The notes beneath the pieces are model-generated. The model was not told the origin of the DNA. It worked only from the letters and a program-made list of their open reading frames with translations, and did not search any database. Source: Limnomonas spitsbergensis (taxonomy: Eukaryota; Chlorophyta; Chlorophyceae; Chlamydomonadales). Taken from it: a stretch of 64,000 bases of DNA. Each line of letters begins with the position of its first letter. Position 1 is the first letter of the stretch. Made by a program: the position numbers and the translations under genes. Of this stretch, positions 21,560-44,519 are shown one piece after another. The stretch is from positions 124,001-188,000 of the forward strand of contig JAYJMM010000038.1 of the NCBI GenBank assembly GCA_037349105.1. Reading direction: 5' to 3'.

Positions 21560-22240
21560 CTTCATTGATGAGCGGTTTGAGGCCGGAGTGACCATTGATC
21601 AGCTGTGGAGCGTGTTGTAGCGGGAATTCGCAAGCCGTGGCTCAGTCCGCGTTGTTCTTTCTGGACAGCGGGGACGCTGGCGACGAGGAGGCCATTGGGT
21701 GCCAAGGCGGACTGACCATTGACCAGCTATATATGGCACATGCATGCTCTAGCTGCAATTGTTTAGCTGCGGTTCATTCTGCAGTCTTTCTTGTCAACGG
21801 GGACGCTCATTACTAGCGGTCGACGGGACGGCAGTTTGTGGAGCGGCTAAATGACGGACAGGCCATTGACCAGCTGTGGAGCGCCCCCTGGCAGTAATTC
21901 TCAAAAGCTGTGGTCCATGCTGCTGCGTTGACAGCTATCGGGGATGTGGGCGATTGGAAGGCACTTGGTGCAGTGGATGTAGGACGGACAGGCCATTGAC
22001 AAGTTGTGGAGCGTCCACTTGCCGTTGGATGCTGGCCATGGGGAGGTACTTTGTGGAGGGACTATACGGTGAATACGATGGACTGGCCATTGAGCCACTA
22101 CGGAGTGTGCTTCACCTGTATTTCTTTAGCCGTGATTTATTCTGCACTGAGCTTATTGACAGCAGGGATGTTCGCGACGGGGACGCGCTTCGTGGAGCGA
22201 CTGTAGGGGACTGGCTGACCATGGACCGGATGTTTATTTT
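21560..22240 (+). repeat. BBS5: Echoes of BBS5 exon 10 downstream of the stop
   Basis: Copies of the last exon segment (GGACGGCTTGACCATTGATC, AGCTATGGAGCGTGCTGTAG) recur near 21575-21620, 21703-21735, 21852-21885, 21985-22018, 22078-22110 and 22205-22232. Only the first keeps a complete ending and TAG. The units also share GCCGTG..TTC..TTCTGTC and ACAGCGGGGACGC. Confidence 0.9.
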
Positions 22241-22449
22241 AGCGCATGTACCAGACTACCAAAGACTACCGCCTTTGGCTGGCCGCTGGGCAGCCCCGCT
22301 AAGCTGATGGGAAACAAACGTGGACCGGCTGTGGCAGCCCTGAGGCTGCCAGAGTGCCAGCCGTGGTGCTGCCTTGTGTGGCAGCCAAAGCATCAGGGCC
22401 ATCGGCTGTGATGTAGTTGAGTTGTAGCTGAAGCACCCGCGAACATAAA

Positions 22450-23425
22450 CAGGGACACATGGCGTTGATCATTTGAATGCGAGCAAGTTTGGCTGTGGGA
22501 GAAGTTGATGTACCAGCACCAGAAGTCTAGGCATTGTCTAGGCCCGTAATTCATTCATTATTTTTCTTGTTGCGCCTGGGACTCTCCATTGCCATGTGGG
22601 CTAGTGACGGGTGGTGATGAGATCTTTGATCCCCGTCACTCTTGCTCCAGCTATCCGAACCCAACGTCTGGCATTGCTTATTTGTTTTTTCTACTCCACT
22701 GTTTCTCGTGCCTGCATGTGATAAAAGGGTAGCACAATCAGGCGTAACTCGCGTCGTACCGTGTTGGGTCGTGCTGCCTTGGGAGTGCAATCCGGGTATC
22801 CCTGTGCGGCACTCAGCGGTAGTGTCGTGCGACCTGTAGTACAATCCGGCATAGCTTGTGCCACACCGTACCACGCAGGTTTATGCTACCATGTGTGCTA
22901 CCGTAGTGTCAGTCCAGATGAACTTTCCATTCAAGAGGCTTCACGGGAAAACTTGCAGTTATTTAAGGACCCTGCGGCTGGATAGAATCTACTCTTGACC
23001 ATCCGGTTAAAACAAACCTTAATTAATTGCCTCGAGTGTGGCCAAATATGTTAATGGAATTGACGGGTTTTAAGGATAACATTGCAGGGCCAATACGCGG
23101 ATACCGTACCATCAGTGACGACATCAATTTCCCGGTACGAAATAAAAAAAATCTCAGTTTTAGAAGAAATTTGGCTGAAATACGGCAGGGTAGGCTCGTC
23201 CGTAAACTTTCACTATTCAACTCTGTGTTGCGCCTCTCTTAGAGTTCCTTGCGTCTTGATATCTGTTAACTCCCAGTTAGCTCTGCTCAGGGCTCGAAGA
23301 AAAAAAGGGCTGTGTGCGGTTGGCTCAAATCTAGGCGGCAAAAATATGCCCCCAGCCAGAGGCTGGATTGAGGCTGAAACGAATCTGAGTCATGAAAAAA
23401 GAAACACTGGACTGCTTGCCCATCT
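22450..23425. other. Intergenic between convergent BBS5 and CDKD, no gene
   Basis: Both genes end towards this interval. No recognisable coding sequence. Short repeats CCGGCATAGCTTGTG / CGTACCACGCAGG only. Confidence 0.5.
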
Positions 23426-23427
23426 CC

Positions 23428-23719
23428 CAGACTCAGGGTCCTCCCCACACTCAGGGTCCTCCCCACACTCAGGGTCCTCCCCACACTCAGGGTCCTCCCC
23501 ACACTCAGGGTCCTCCCCACACTCAGGGTCCTCCCCACACTCAAGGTCCTCCCTGCACTCAGGGTCCTCCCCACACTCAGGGTCCTCCCCACACTCAAGG
23601 TCCTCCCTGCACTCAGGGTCTCCCACACTCAGGGTACTCCCCACACTGAGAGTCTCCCACACTGAGGGTACTCCCCACACTCAGGGTATCCCACGTTGAG
23701 GGTCCTCCACTGAGGGCAC
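23428..23719. repeat. 18-bp minisatellite abutting the CDKD stop codon
   Basis: CACTCAGGGTCCTCCCCA repeated about 15 times, decaying to TCCCACACTGAGGGTACT. It abuts the CDKD terminal codons, whose plus-strand sequence CACTCAGTGTCTTGGGGT resembles the unit. It probably arose from the gene's 3' end. Confidence 0.93.
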
Positions 23720-35196
<11,477 letters not shown>

Positions 35197-35507
35197 GTCG
35201 CCACCTCCTACTCGACGTCGCGCTGCGCGAAACGCTGACTGTACCCGCTTAGAGCCGGCTCTTGATCGTGGGGTTTGCGGTCGGGGTTTGACAACCCACA
35301 CCGAGTCCGGGCCCTGTCCAACCACTAGCCAACCGACAACCACCGATCAACCGAAGCGTGGGGACGCGGGACGTCGTGTTGAAAGCCAGCTGGAAAAGCT
35401 CCGACAGCGTTTACTCCGACAGTAAAAGCATTTGAACGAAAACTGCTGCAGAGCAGCTGCATCCTCCCCACAACCTCATTTTCTTCCTGCTGATTTACCT
35501 CAAAAGA
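35197..35507. promoter_or_regulatory. Divergent promoter region, CDKD / CBM20 gene
   Basis: 311 bp between the two opposing ATGs. It contains both 5' UTRs. No clear TATA box is seen. Confidence 0.5.
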
Positions 35508-36997
35508 ATGCTATCCCTGCGCTCTCAACTCTTGATCAACCGGCTGGGGAGGCCAGGCCAGGCGAGCCAGAGGTGCGCGATCAAGCTTCGCGTTGCGCCT
35601 GCTGGTGTTGGCGTAGCCACGGCCAAGGTCACGCTCAAGATACCCAAGCACCTCGAGTTTGGAGATTCGATCTCGGTAGTTGGGCTTGACGGATCTTGGG
35701 ACCCTATGCAATCGTCGACGAATCTGGCCTGGACGGAAGGAGACATCTGGAGTGGAGAACTGAGCCTGCCCACCGGGTGAGAGATTTTTAAATTCCTTGG
35801 ATCACAGGGTACAAGTGCCTAGACAGGGTGGCTCAGTCTTCTGCAGTGGACTGCTGACAAGCAAGGATGAGAGGCAAAAATATAGTGGAGAGATCACCCT
35901 ACCTGCCCACGTACAGGGTGCGAGATTTGATTCTGGTTTCTCAGATTGCAGGAGGCTAGAAGACTAGTGTATACTAAGTATACACTCCTACAATCTGGCA
36001 AAACAGAATCAAAACAGGGAAATATCCAAGAGAGAGACAGGGCAAGATCGAGCTCCTCAATTTTGGCCTTTGAACCTGGTTCAGCAGCTGCAGCTGCAAA
36101 GCAGCAGCCAACAGCTTTCTGGTGCATAGCCTCTTTGTTCACCCCCCTGTCTCGAAATAAGCTCAACGAGCCTTTTTTATTATTACTACGCAGCAGCTTG
36201 CACTGTAGCACTACTGTGGCATCTGCCCAGCCCGCGCATGCTCAGCTGGGTTGGAACCTGAACATTGACATTATGTAATTTTGTTCTCTTACTTTCAGGT
36301 GGTGTATGATGTACTGCTGTCTCTATTTCCCTGCCTTCAACCCCTTTCATCAGTGCTATTTGGCGACTGCATTGGTGCCATACTGCCATTATGATGCCTG
36401 TTACTTCACTTCTGTGTTCATCCCCGCTAAATATGCCGCTCCCTTTGTACCGCCTTTGTACCGTGCAGGACAAACCTGGAGTGCAAATACGTTGTCCTTC
36501 GAGCCGAGCCGCCCGAAATGGAGTGGCAACAAGGCGACAACTCCCATGTGGTCATCCCTGCTGGTGCTGTGGCCGCTGAAGTCAACTGGCTGGGGGAGGA
36601 GGTCACCGTCAACATCCTGTCGGAAGCTGATGGCACCATGGCGCCATCTGCTGCTGATTTGGATGCCGTTGAGGGCTCTGTGGCAGATGGAGCCAGGCAG
36701 CTTGTCACCGATGTTGTGGCCACCACTGAGGCGGTGCCGGCAATGGTCGAGGCCATCATGGATGCCGGTGCCCCTGAGAATGTGGCGGTGACAAGGCCCT
36801 TCAATGAGGCCCTTGCTGCTGCTGCTGCTGCGCCCGCTTCGCAGCCTTTTCTGCTCGACGCAGGCATTTCTGAGGACTCTGACATTGAGGCTGCTGCCGC
36901 TGCCGCTGAGACCACCTCAAACATCGTCGAAAGCGGGTTTGCCAATCAGCCAGAGAAGCCAAAGGTGAAGGCGAAGAAGGGCGCCGCTGCCCGCTAG
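35508..36997 (+). CDS. CBM20 starch-binding-domain protein, probably plastid
   Basis: Two exons, 35508-35776 and 36469-36997 (phase 2 conserved), give 265 aa. Residues 1 to about 40 are R/S/A/Q-rich (MLSLRSQLLINRLGRPGQAS) like a chloroplast transit peptide. Residues about 40-130 match CBM20: VTLKIPKHLEFGDSISVVG, DGSWDP, WTEGDIWSGELSLPTG, NLECKYVVLRAEP and EWQQGDNSHVV. The tryptophans and the ExKYV strand are those expected for starch binding. The remaining about 130 residues are acidic and Ala/Val/Glu-rich, ending in a basic KPKVKAKKGAAAR tail, with no recognised domain. It may act in starch granule or pyrenoid starch-sheath biology, by inference from the domain. An in-frame alternative exon around 36300 cannot be excluded. 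Confidence 0.88.
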
Positions 36998-37442
36998 ACT
37001 CCGCGCCTCAGTGGTGTGAAGTAAGGGCTGTCTGGTCTAAACTCCTCGCCTCAACGATACGGACCCGAGGCGGCCTGGCTTGAATCAAAGTCCGATTGGT
37101 GTGGAACTCAACGGTGTGATCTGAAGGCCGCTTGGTAGCAGCTGGTGGCACAGGCCCCATGCGCTGGCTCCCATGCACCCGCTGCGAACCGTGAGCCCCA
37201 TGCATCCCATGCGTCCCTTGCGTGCCTTTCAGCATCCATGCATGTCTGAATGTGTGCATCATCTTTTTAACGCCTGTTATCAATTTATCGTGCAGCAAGT
37301 AACGCAATGTGTCACCCACCTTGCGGTCAGCAGAACATGCAGTCGCACAGAAGTCTTCTTTATCATTGGTTAGGGATAAGGGTCTTAACCCTACACTGTC
37401 GTGGCCGTCTGTGCAGCCATGGAGGATAAAATATCAGCTTTA

Positions 37443-37447
37443 TGTAA
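37443..37447 (+). promoter_or_regulatory. Candidate polyadenylation signal TGTAA
   Basis: First TGTAA after the CBM20 stop, about 446 nt downstream. Weak evidence by itself. Confidence 0.3.
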
Positions 37448-37844
37448 TTCAAATATGGAAGTGTGCATACTTGCTGGGCCCTGCTGAACACTCGGCTGCG
37501 TGGGGCTGGTAGCTCAATTCCAGGTGCCATGCCATCCTATCAGGCATCAGCTGTGTGATGCATATAATGCAAGGTGTCTCCTCTTGGCCCTTGCGGTCGA
37601 CAGAGCAAGGAGTTTTGCATGGGTCCAGCAATTTCACGTGCCTTGCAAGCGCGTTGCTGGCAGGGCATTGCGCTTTGCTGTTTGCATGGTTACCCATGTG
37701 GCTTGCTCTTTCTTTCTTTTATATTTCCCATTGGCGATGCCTGTTTTCCCTGTTTTCGAGTGTGTCGTGGATTCTTCAATGGTACAGCAAAGGCTCTGTG
37801 CAAAGGTGCCTTGGTCCCGTCCTCTCACTCCTGATAATTTGAGG

Positions 37845-38250
37845 CGTACTGCTGCAGTACGAGGCTTGCTGCTGCAGTACAAACAAGGCTTGTCATACTG
37901 CTGCAGTACAAGGCTTATCATACTGCTGCGGTACGAGGCTTACTGCTGCAGTACAAGGCTTGTGATACTGCTGCTGCATTATGAGGCTTACTGCTGCAGT
38001 ACACGGCTTGTGATACTGCTGCAGTACGAGGCTTATCATACTGCTGCAGTACGAGGCTTACTGCTGCAGTACCAGGCTTGTGATACTGCTGCAGTACGAG
38101 GCTTACTGCTGCAGTACACAGCTTGTGATACTGCTGCAGAATTAGGCTTACTGCTGCAGTACAAGGCTTATCATACTGCTGCAGTATCAGGCTTACTGCT
38201 GCAGTACAAGGCTTATCAAGTTATCATACTGCTGCAGTATCAGGCATACT
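37845..38250. repeat. Tandem TACTGCTGCAGTACAAGGCT repeats
   Basis: Units TACTGCTGCAGTACAAGGCT and variants (TTATCATACTGCTGCAGTA) repeat about 17 times. Each unit holds the palindrome TACTGCAGTA-like CTGCAG core, so the array can form many small hairpins. It is downstream of the CBM20 gene, possibly in its 3' UTR. Confidence 0.92.
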
Positions 38251-38867
38251 GATGCTGTGTGCCTACTGCCTCGCACTGTTTGGGCTGTACTCTTGTTCCA
38301 GGCCAGCAAAATCTTCCACGTTTTTTTGCGTTTCCTTATTTTCGTTCTCCTACTTGACTGATGCTCACTGTACATATAACTGAACTCTGATGACTGCTAG
38401 CTTCCTGGTAGCTTCCTTCTGTTCCCTGATGATCAATTATGGATTGAAAGACCCCTTAATAAATGTTATGTACCGGTAATCATGTTCAACTTTATACGAT
38501 GTGTTGCAGTCCATCTTCTGGGCATCTTCCGCCCCCAAACAAGCCAACAAGGCGCGGACCGCAAGCAAAATAATTACGATTTTGGTAAGTTAGCATCTTC
38601 ATGGCTTACAGTAATGCCATGCACCGGGGCGAGTGACGTTCCGTTTAAATATATTGCTGATTGCAAGGGCCCCCGCGATGCACCATACAGATGAAGGAGC
38701 GAGTGTCTAGAGAATACGAAGTCAACTTATAAAACTGACGCTCAGATCCCACCTAAACTGGGGAACGTGTCTCATGCATTTTGCATGGCCAACCCGCTTC
38801 CTCATTGCCAAGAATGTCTTGCTATATTTAGTTTGTCCATCTCAAGACCAGGCACAATAATCAGACA

Positions 38868-39184
38868 CGGGCCATGCACAAAAAACACGGGGGGGTTGAA
38901 AGCAAACGGGGAACAAAATAAGCGCCCGCCCCAAAAAGGATAGGGTAATCCGAAGATCCAGCCCCTGAAAACCCTAGCTCTTCACAAAGTCGACCAGTCA
39001 AGTTGGTGAAAATGAAGTAAATGGACACACAAAAGGCCGGGGAAAGGAAAAAGGAAGCCCTGGACTCTGAAACGTCTGCGCCTCATTCAACCACCTCCTC
39101 CACATACAAAAGCCAGGGCGGCAGCCCAACCTAGCCTGCCCTGGTGCAAAGCATGGAAGTCTCTAGCACCGTCTAGGGGGGCTG
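38868..39184 (-). mobile_element. LINE 3' end, part split by the 12-kb element
   Basis: GACACGGGCCATGCAC through CTAGCACCGTCTAGGGGG aligns by eye with the 3' UTR of the 3348-4716 copy and with the 52.2-kb and 52.9-kb copies. Its continuation (CCCATCCCTGCTACCTTAG) resumes at 51479. Confidence 0.8.
39181..39184. repeat. Target site duplication GCTG (left)
   Basis: GCTG precedes the element start TGTCACG at 39185. The same GCTG follows the element end GCGACA at 51475-51478. Other copies of the same LINE show no insertion at this point. Confidence 0.75.
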
Positions 39185-39503
39185 TGTCACGACGTATGAC
39201 TGCACCGTGCGTTTGACCGCGCCAACCGCTTTTCGGTTGGAAGTTATGTGTGAACATGAACAAGTGTGTTTGCCGTCTTAGAGGATCCCGAACTGGGTCC
39301 TTTACTTTTTCTTTCTTACTTGATTTCACGGCCTTCATTAGACTCTTAACGTTTCCAGCTATTGTTCTTGAATATCGATATGCAAGTTAATCGTCAATCA
39401 AAGTCTTACTAAGGGGAAACTGGCAGAGCAGCTAGGCCAACAGCGACCCTATAAGCATCAACAAGTCTCCTGATACGAAGCTGGCAGAGCATCTAGGCCA
39501 ACA
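39185..39503 (+). repeat. 319-bp terminal repeat, left copy
   Basis: Begins TGTCACGACG and ends GGCCAACA. It contains an internal duplication of CTGGCAGAGCAGCTAGGCCA about 63 bp apart near its 3' end. It is followed by GTCGACTATC, with no 61-bp unit. Confidence 0.93.
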
Positions 39504-40003
39504 GTCGACTATCTGCAGCAATTAGAGTTATTCCTGCCTCTTAACAAGGCATATCTCCAGCCCTACAGCTGGATACTACCACCAACCAACCATCACATCT
39601 CCAACCTACAGCCTTTCCTTTGGCTCCAAGTCGACCATCTGATTTATCAGAGATATATTCAGTCACCAGAAGTCGCCAAGCAAGCGACTCACCACAGCAC
39701 ATCAACGGCCACAATCGCCCAAGGTCGTCCCAGGAAAGCTATAAGTACCTCAAGAGTCGAGGCTTTACGAGATCTTGTCAACAGTATCGAAGAAGTCCAG
39801 GTGAAGTAGCAAGAGCTATCACCTGTTATCGAGCTGAGTTCACTGAGTTACAGCAGTGAATCGAGAAGCTCCTACTATGAGCTCTGTAAGAGTTTATTAG
39901 TACTTGTTTAAGAAAGAAATAGTCCGACTAGTTTCACCTCTAGTCGACTGTAGCGGAAATCCGTCGTTCCAAAACCGATAAAAAGGTGAAAAGGGGCGGC
40001 CAA

Positions 40004-43000
40004 ATGGACGAACCAGCACCCCAAATCGTGAAGGAGATTCCGAAGAATACTATTTACCCGAGAACTAGGTCTGCTACAGCAGCTGCTGTTGCTGAAGCCG
40101 CTGTAGCAGGGACATCATCTGACCCTCCGGTTTTGCCTGTGCAAAGCAAGCCTTTGTGGCAGCAGATGTACGACATGGCTGGACCAGCCAGCAAGGCATG
40201 CATGGACAAGCTTAAGCTCAGGCAGGAAGCAGTGGATCGTGCAAATGCAGCGTTGGAAAGCATATCAGAGACATGCAGTCTGAAGGAATATGATGACGCG
40301 TGTATTAAAGGACAGGTGTTGCAAGACGAACGTAACGAAGCTATCAATGATGCACTCATAGCGTCACCTGCAAAGGTGGACAGGACTTTCATTGACAAGT
40401 TGACGTTAAAGGAATGGGAAATGCCATTTGATAACCCTGTCTATCAGTACCTAAGCAAGGAGAGGTCCAAGTACGCGAACACTGGGACTCCGTCTAAGCA
40501 AGCCACTAGGCTAGCGGAACAGAGTTTCGGAACTGCCATTGAGGGTGGTTCTCACTCAGGGTCTGCTACGTCAGTAGATGCGCCCCTGCGAGCACCTGAA
40601 ATATCTCATGTTGCAAATCTATCGGGGGGGTGGGCTCCCGTTGCAGGGGGGTGGGCTCCCGTTGCGCATGCCTCAATGCCTTTCGCGGTGCACGAGCCTA
40701 TGGCTCAGCATGCACCAGTGTCCATGCCTGTTGCTGCTGTCGCCCCTGCTCCTCCTCCCACTGCTGCACCTGTCCAGGGTGCACATGGAAGGATAGAGCC
40801 TGACGGCGCAAAACACACCGTGTCAGGGCCTTCGCCTCCGCCTCCGCGTTCCCCAGCGTCGCTGACAATGGGTGTAACGCCTCCGCCACCGCCCCAAGTC
40901 CCGTCAAGGTCGGCTGGACCCATGCACAACAACGCACATGTCTACCCACTGGCTGGACGGTACGAGGACACTGTGCTTCGCATGCAAGGCCTGGCGTCTG
41001 TATCAGAAGAACTGGAAGGTGATGGGTCTGGGGGAAGCACTGGTGAGGACATTACCGCCGGAGACCCCCAAGCACAAGGTAATCGTTCCATGGGACCTGC
41101 TGCATCACAGTCATTCCATACTGCAGTGGGCACAGAGCACTCGAACTGGAACGCTACCCCTGTTCAAGGTATGGAGGGTTCTGTGCAGGAGAGCTTCAGG
41201 GTGAAAGCAGCCCGTGATAGGGAGGCTCTTGCCCATAGACTACTCCAGGAACATGATCGCCGGCAGCAAGGTGAGGAGGCAGCACAAAACGTTGCGATGA
41301 TCACTGAGCCGCTGCCAATGAGGGCAGCTACCAGAGGTGCGGCCGCTGTAGCGTTCCAGGAACGTAGGCAGCAAGAGCCGTTCCAAGAGGATCAGAGTAG
41401 GTTCAGGCCTGCTCAACATGTACCTCAGGATCCCGGATGGAATGGGTTTCATGCTGCGTCCTCAGGAGGAGGAGTGCATACCTCGTTTCAACACACGGTG
41501 AGAGAGTCTGGCCAAGGTCAGAGGCAATCTCAGTACCAGGGTCAAGGCCAGGGTATGAACCAGAACCTGCGCTATGGACAGCAGGATCGGGGTGAGTTCC
41601 ACGGTGGTGGAACTGGTACTGGCGATAGCCAGAGGCCAGGAGGAAGCAATCAACCGCCTGGTGGTGGACCACCTTCAGGTAGGGGTCAGCCTCCAGCCCA
41701 CCGCTGGGTGTCAAGACATGGTGTCCTTCACGGATCAGCAGCTACTGGCAGGGGTCCTCCTGTAGGAGGAGATCCTAGTGGGGGTCCTGATTCCGAGACT
41801 GCTATGCCGGGTCAAGTAAATTGGCTCACAGATGTCCGGTTGGACGGGAAGACGCTGATTGACTCCTCCAAAGTTGTTGAATTCTCAGCGACTGAGAGCA
41901 TCATCTCCCACCGAATTTGGGAACGGTCACTCAGGTTGTTCTGGGGGAATAACGTGCACAGGTTGCACGATGCTGTGTCTGCCCAGGTGAGCATCATCAT
42001 GAGCACAATTCTGCCAGCAGGGGTCGCTTTTCTCAAGAAGCACTTTGCTGAGCTGGAATATCTGTGCCCCAGTGCAATGCCGCCCATGGTGAGAGCCATA
42101 GAGGGAAGGGACGGCAGTACCAGAAATGACTTCCTGTAGGATGGCACTCAGACCATCATGGGGAATATGAGGAGGAACAAGATGATCCTGATGGGGGTTG
42201 AGGAAGCCGGAGTAAGGGAGTATGAGCCTTATCCATTACAGGATGAGCCTTACAGCTTCATTGAAGCTCTGTTAATGGTGGCCAAGCGCTACCTCAATGT
42301 TGCAACATCAGCCGAAATGGCCATCTGGACCCAGGGCTGCATCATGGGTAAGCGGAACCAGCTTGATAGGACAGTGCTGGTCAGTGAGAACCCAAGGCAG
42401 TTTGGCGTCAGATGTCTCTCGGTTTACTCAGCGTTCCAGGGATCTAACAAGATTGCCTACAATGGGACCATTGAGAGGACGTCCATCATTGACGTGATCG
42501 TGCGAGGGGTCCCAGTATACCTCCAGGAGGTGTATGAGAGGGAGCTTCAGGCTTTGGGTGTTGAAGATGACAACTTCAGCGTCCAGGCTAGTGTGATCAT
42601 CGAGGCCACGCAGAATGCCTATGAGTACCGTGTCAGAACACAGGTCAGGAAGGGTGTCAGGTATGAGGACCTGGCCGCAGAAGGAAGCAAAGATGCTGGT
42701 AGAAGGGGTCAGAATGCGACACCCCGGAGCCACGCCACTGAGGTGATAGCAAGTGCAGAGGGTTACCCTAGCACAATGCACCCGCAACGCGGCCCGGCCG
42801 TAGGATCAGCCAGGCCCTACCAGGCCGGCAGAGGAGGGGGCGAGTACAGCAATGTGCAGCGACCCACAGGATCGGGTTACCCATCCAGCAAACCACTGGC
42901 AGCTAAGAATTGTCAGATCTGCCACGGTGATCACTACTTGGACAAGTGTGACCAGTTGACTGCCTTCCTCGCTTCGGCGGCCAGAGGTAGGGCAATGGAA

Positions 43001-43243
43001 GCTGCAGAGAGGGGGACCAAGACAGCAGCAGCCAAAGTTGCGGTGGACGGTGTCCCAATGCCGACTGCTGCAGTGGCAAGAGCCAAGGCTGATCCAGGTG
43101 AATTGCAAAGAGCTGTGCCTTATGTGTCTCTGGGGCCTGATTACAAGCCAGAGGCAGAGGCGCAGTTCAATCTGGACAACCACTATGCTGCATGTGCAGT
43201 AGAAGAGGAGCAGAGTGGTGTCAAGTTCCAACAACAGGAATGA
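40004..43243 (+). CDS. Gag-like ORF interrupted by one in-frame TAG
   Basis: ATG 40004 opens a frame of about 711 codons ending in TAG at 42137-42139. The same frame continues without interruption to TGA at 43243 (about 367 more codons, first ATG 42158). The first part is Pro/Gln/Gly-rich with coiled, charged segments. The second part has a compact helical region (FIEALLMVAKRYLNVATSAE) and a zinc knuckle CQICHGDHYLDKC (CX2CX3HX4C) near its end, the layout of a retroelement nucleocapsid. The TAG may be a real nonsense mutation or a readthrough site. No protease motif (DTG/DSG) follows. Confidence 0.75.
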
Positions 43244-44519
43244 GGTGAGGACTATGAGCACAAAGATGATGCTGCCTACAGAGGTCCAGGTCTCTCAGCC
43301 AATGCCACAGAGTACCAAGGTGCCAGCCGTGAGGAAGTACACGGTGCACAGCTGTACATGTACCCTGATAGATGGAATGAACCGGGTGACCCTGACAAGT
43401 CTCCTGAGCATGAGGCCCAAGGATGCTTCATGTCAAATTACCACTGACTGGGAGTCCCCGGTATCCACCAGCTGTAAGCTATGGCTGCAGTACTGGGGAA
43501 TTTGTGGGATGAGTTTGCTAAAAAAAAAGGGTTCCCAGATGGGTTTTAAAGGGAATCCCGGGTCCCGGCCGCGTTAACGTAACTGCCTTGCCCATGCTGA
43601 CTGACCATTGCAAGCAGCTTTCCCCATTGTGTGCCCCGACCCAAGGTGCCTGGGTCAGCGTGACGGGCATGCCAGCCTGACCAAGACAGACCAGAGTAAC
43701 ATAAACCTCCGGTAAAAGTTCTCTACTTGTTTTGATGGAAGCCTTGTAATCACCTCAAGGTATGTGGGTTCGGTCCTCGCTGTCTTGAGGGACGCTTCGC
43801 CTTGGACTCGGTCCAATCCTGAATGGACAAAATGGTTCATTGCAATTCAATTTTGTGATTCCGACATGAGCTTGATGAATGCATCTATCAGATCGTGCAT
43901 CAACTGATTGCTGTGTTGTACACATCTGCCAGTACAAATCATGCAGTACACTGCTGTACATGCCTGCCAGGACTTGCATGTTGTACGTGGCCACTATTGA
44001 TATTCATACCGTATGGTACACATGTTACACATGCAGTACAACAGCTGTACCTCGTGCATGGTGTTCATGCAACACACATCTGCTGTTTAAGCTAGCCAGT
44101 ACATTTCTGTAGTGCATATCTGTTGTATATGTCTGATGTACATTTCTGCAGTACACATCTGCCAGTACACACATGCAACACGTAGCTGCCAGCTGGCCTT
44201 CGCCTACAAGGCGCCTTCATTGGATTTTTTTCTTTCTGGCTTTCTATCCCAGAATTTAGACAGCCCCTTCTCAACCTTCGACCCCTGGTTTTGCCTCAGG
44301 TTGGGGGGGGGAGATGGGCTGTCATGAGTTCAGCCGCATAGTGGCTTAATTTGTGTTGAACTGCTGCATATGACAGGCGGTTCCCGCTGAAGCTGGCGGA
44401 AATGCCATGGATGGCCTCAAGGACTTCGTCACTCTGAGCCACCATCACAGCCAACATGCGGCAGCAAGAGAGCCTCCGCCAATCATCCAATCAGGAGAAG
44501 ACAAGCGGCTGCGGGCAGG
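43244..44519. other. Region where protease/RT would be expected, none found
   Basis: After the gag stop only short overlapping frames occur. A run of nine A and GGGTTCCCAGATGGG at about 43515-43565 ends the element-like sequence abruptly. 43900-44180 is made of degenerate GTACACATCTGCCAGTACA repeats. No YxDD or other RT motif is seen in any frame. Confidence 0.6.

Noticed and set aside
23428..23719. CRISPR-like regular short repeat array
   Set aside because: Contiguous 18-bp tandem repeat without unique spacers, in a eukaryotic gene context.
36300..36468. Extra CBM20-gene exon starting after TTACTTTCAG at about 36300
   Set aside because: The 35776-36469 junction alone keeps phase and restores the CBM20 fold; adding this segment introduces unrelated sequence within the domain.
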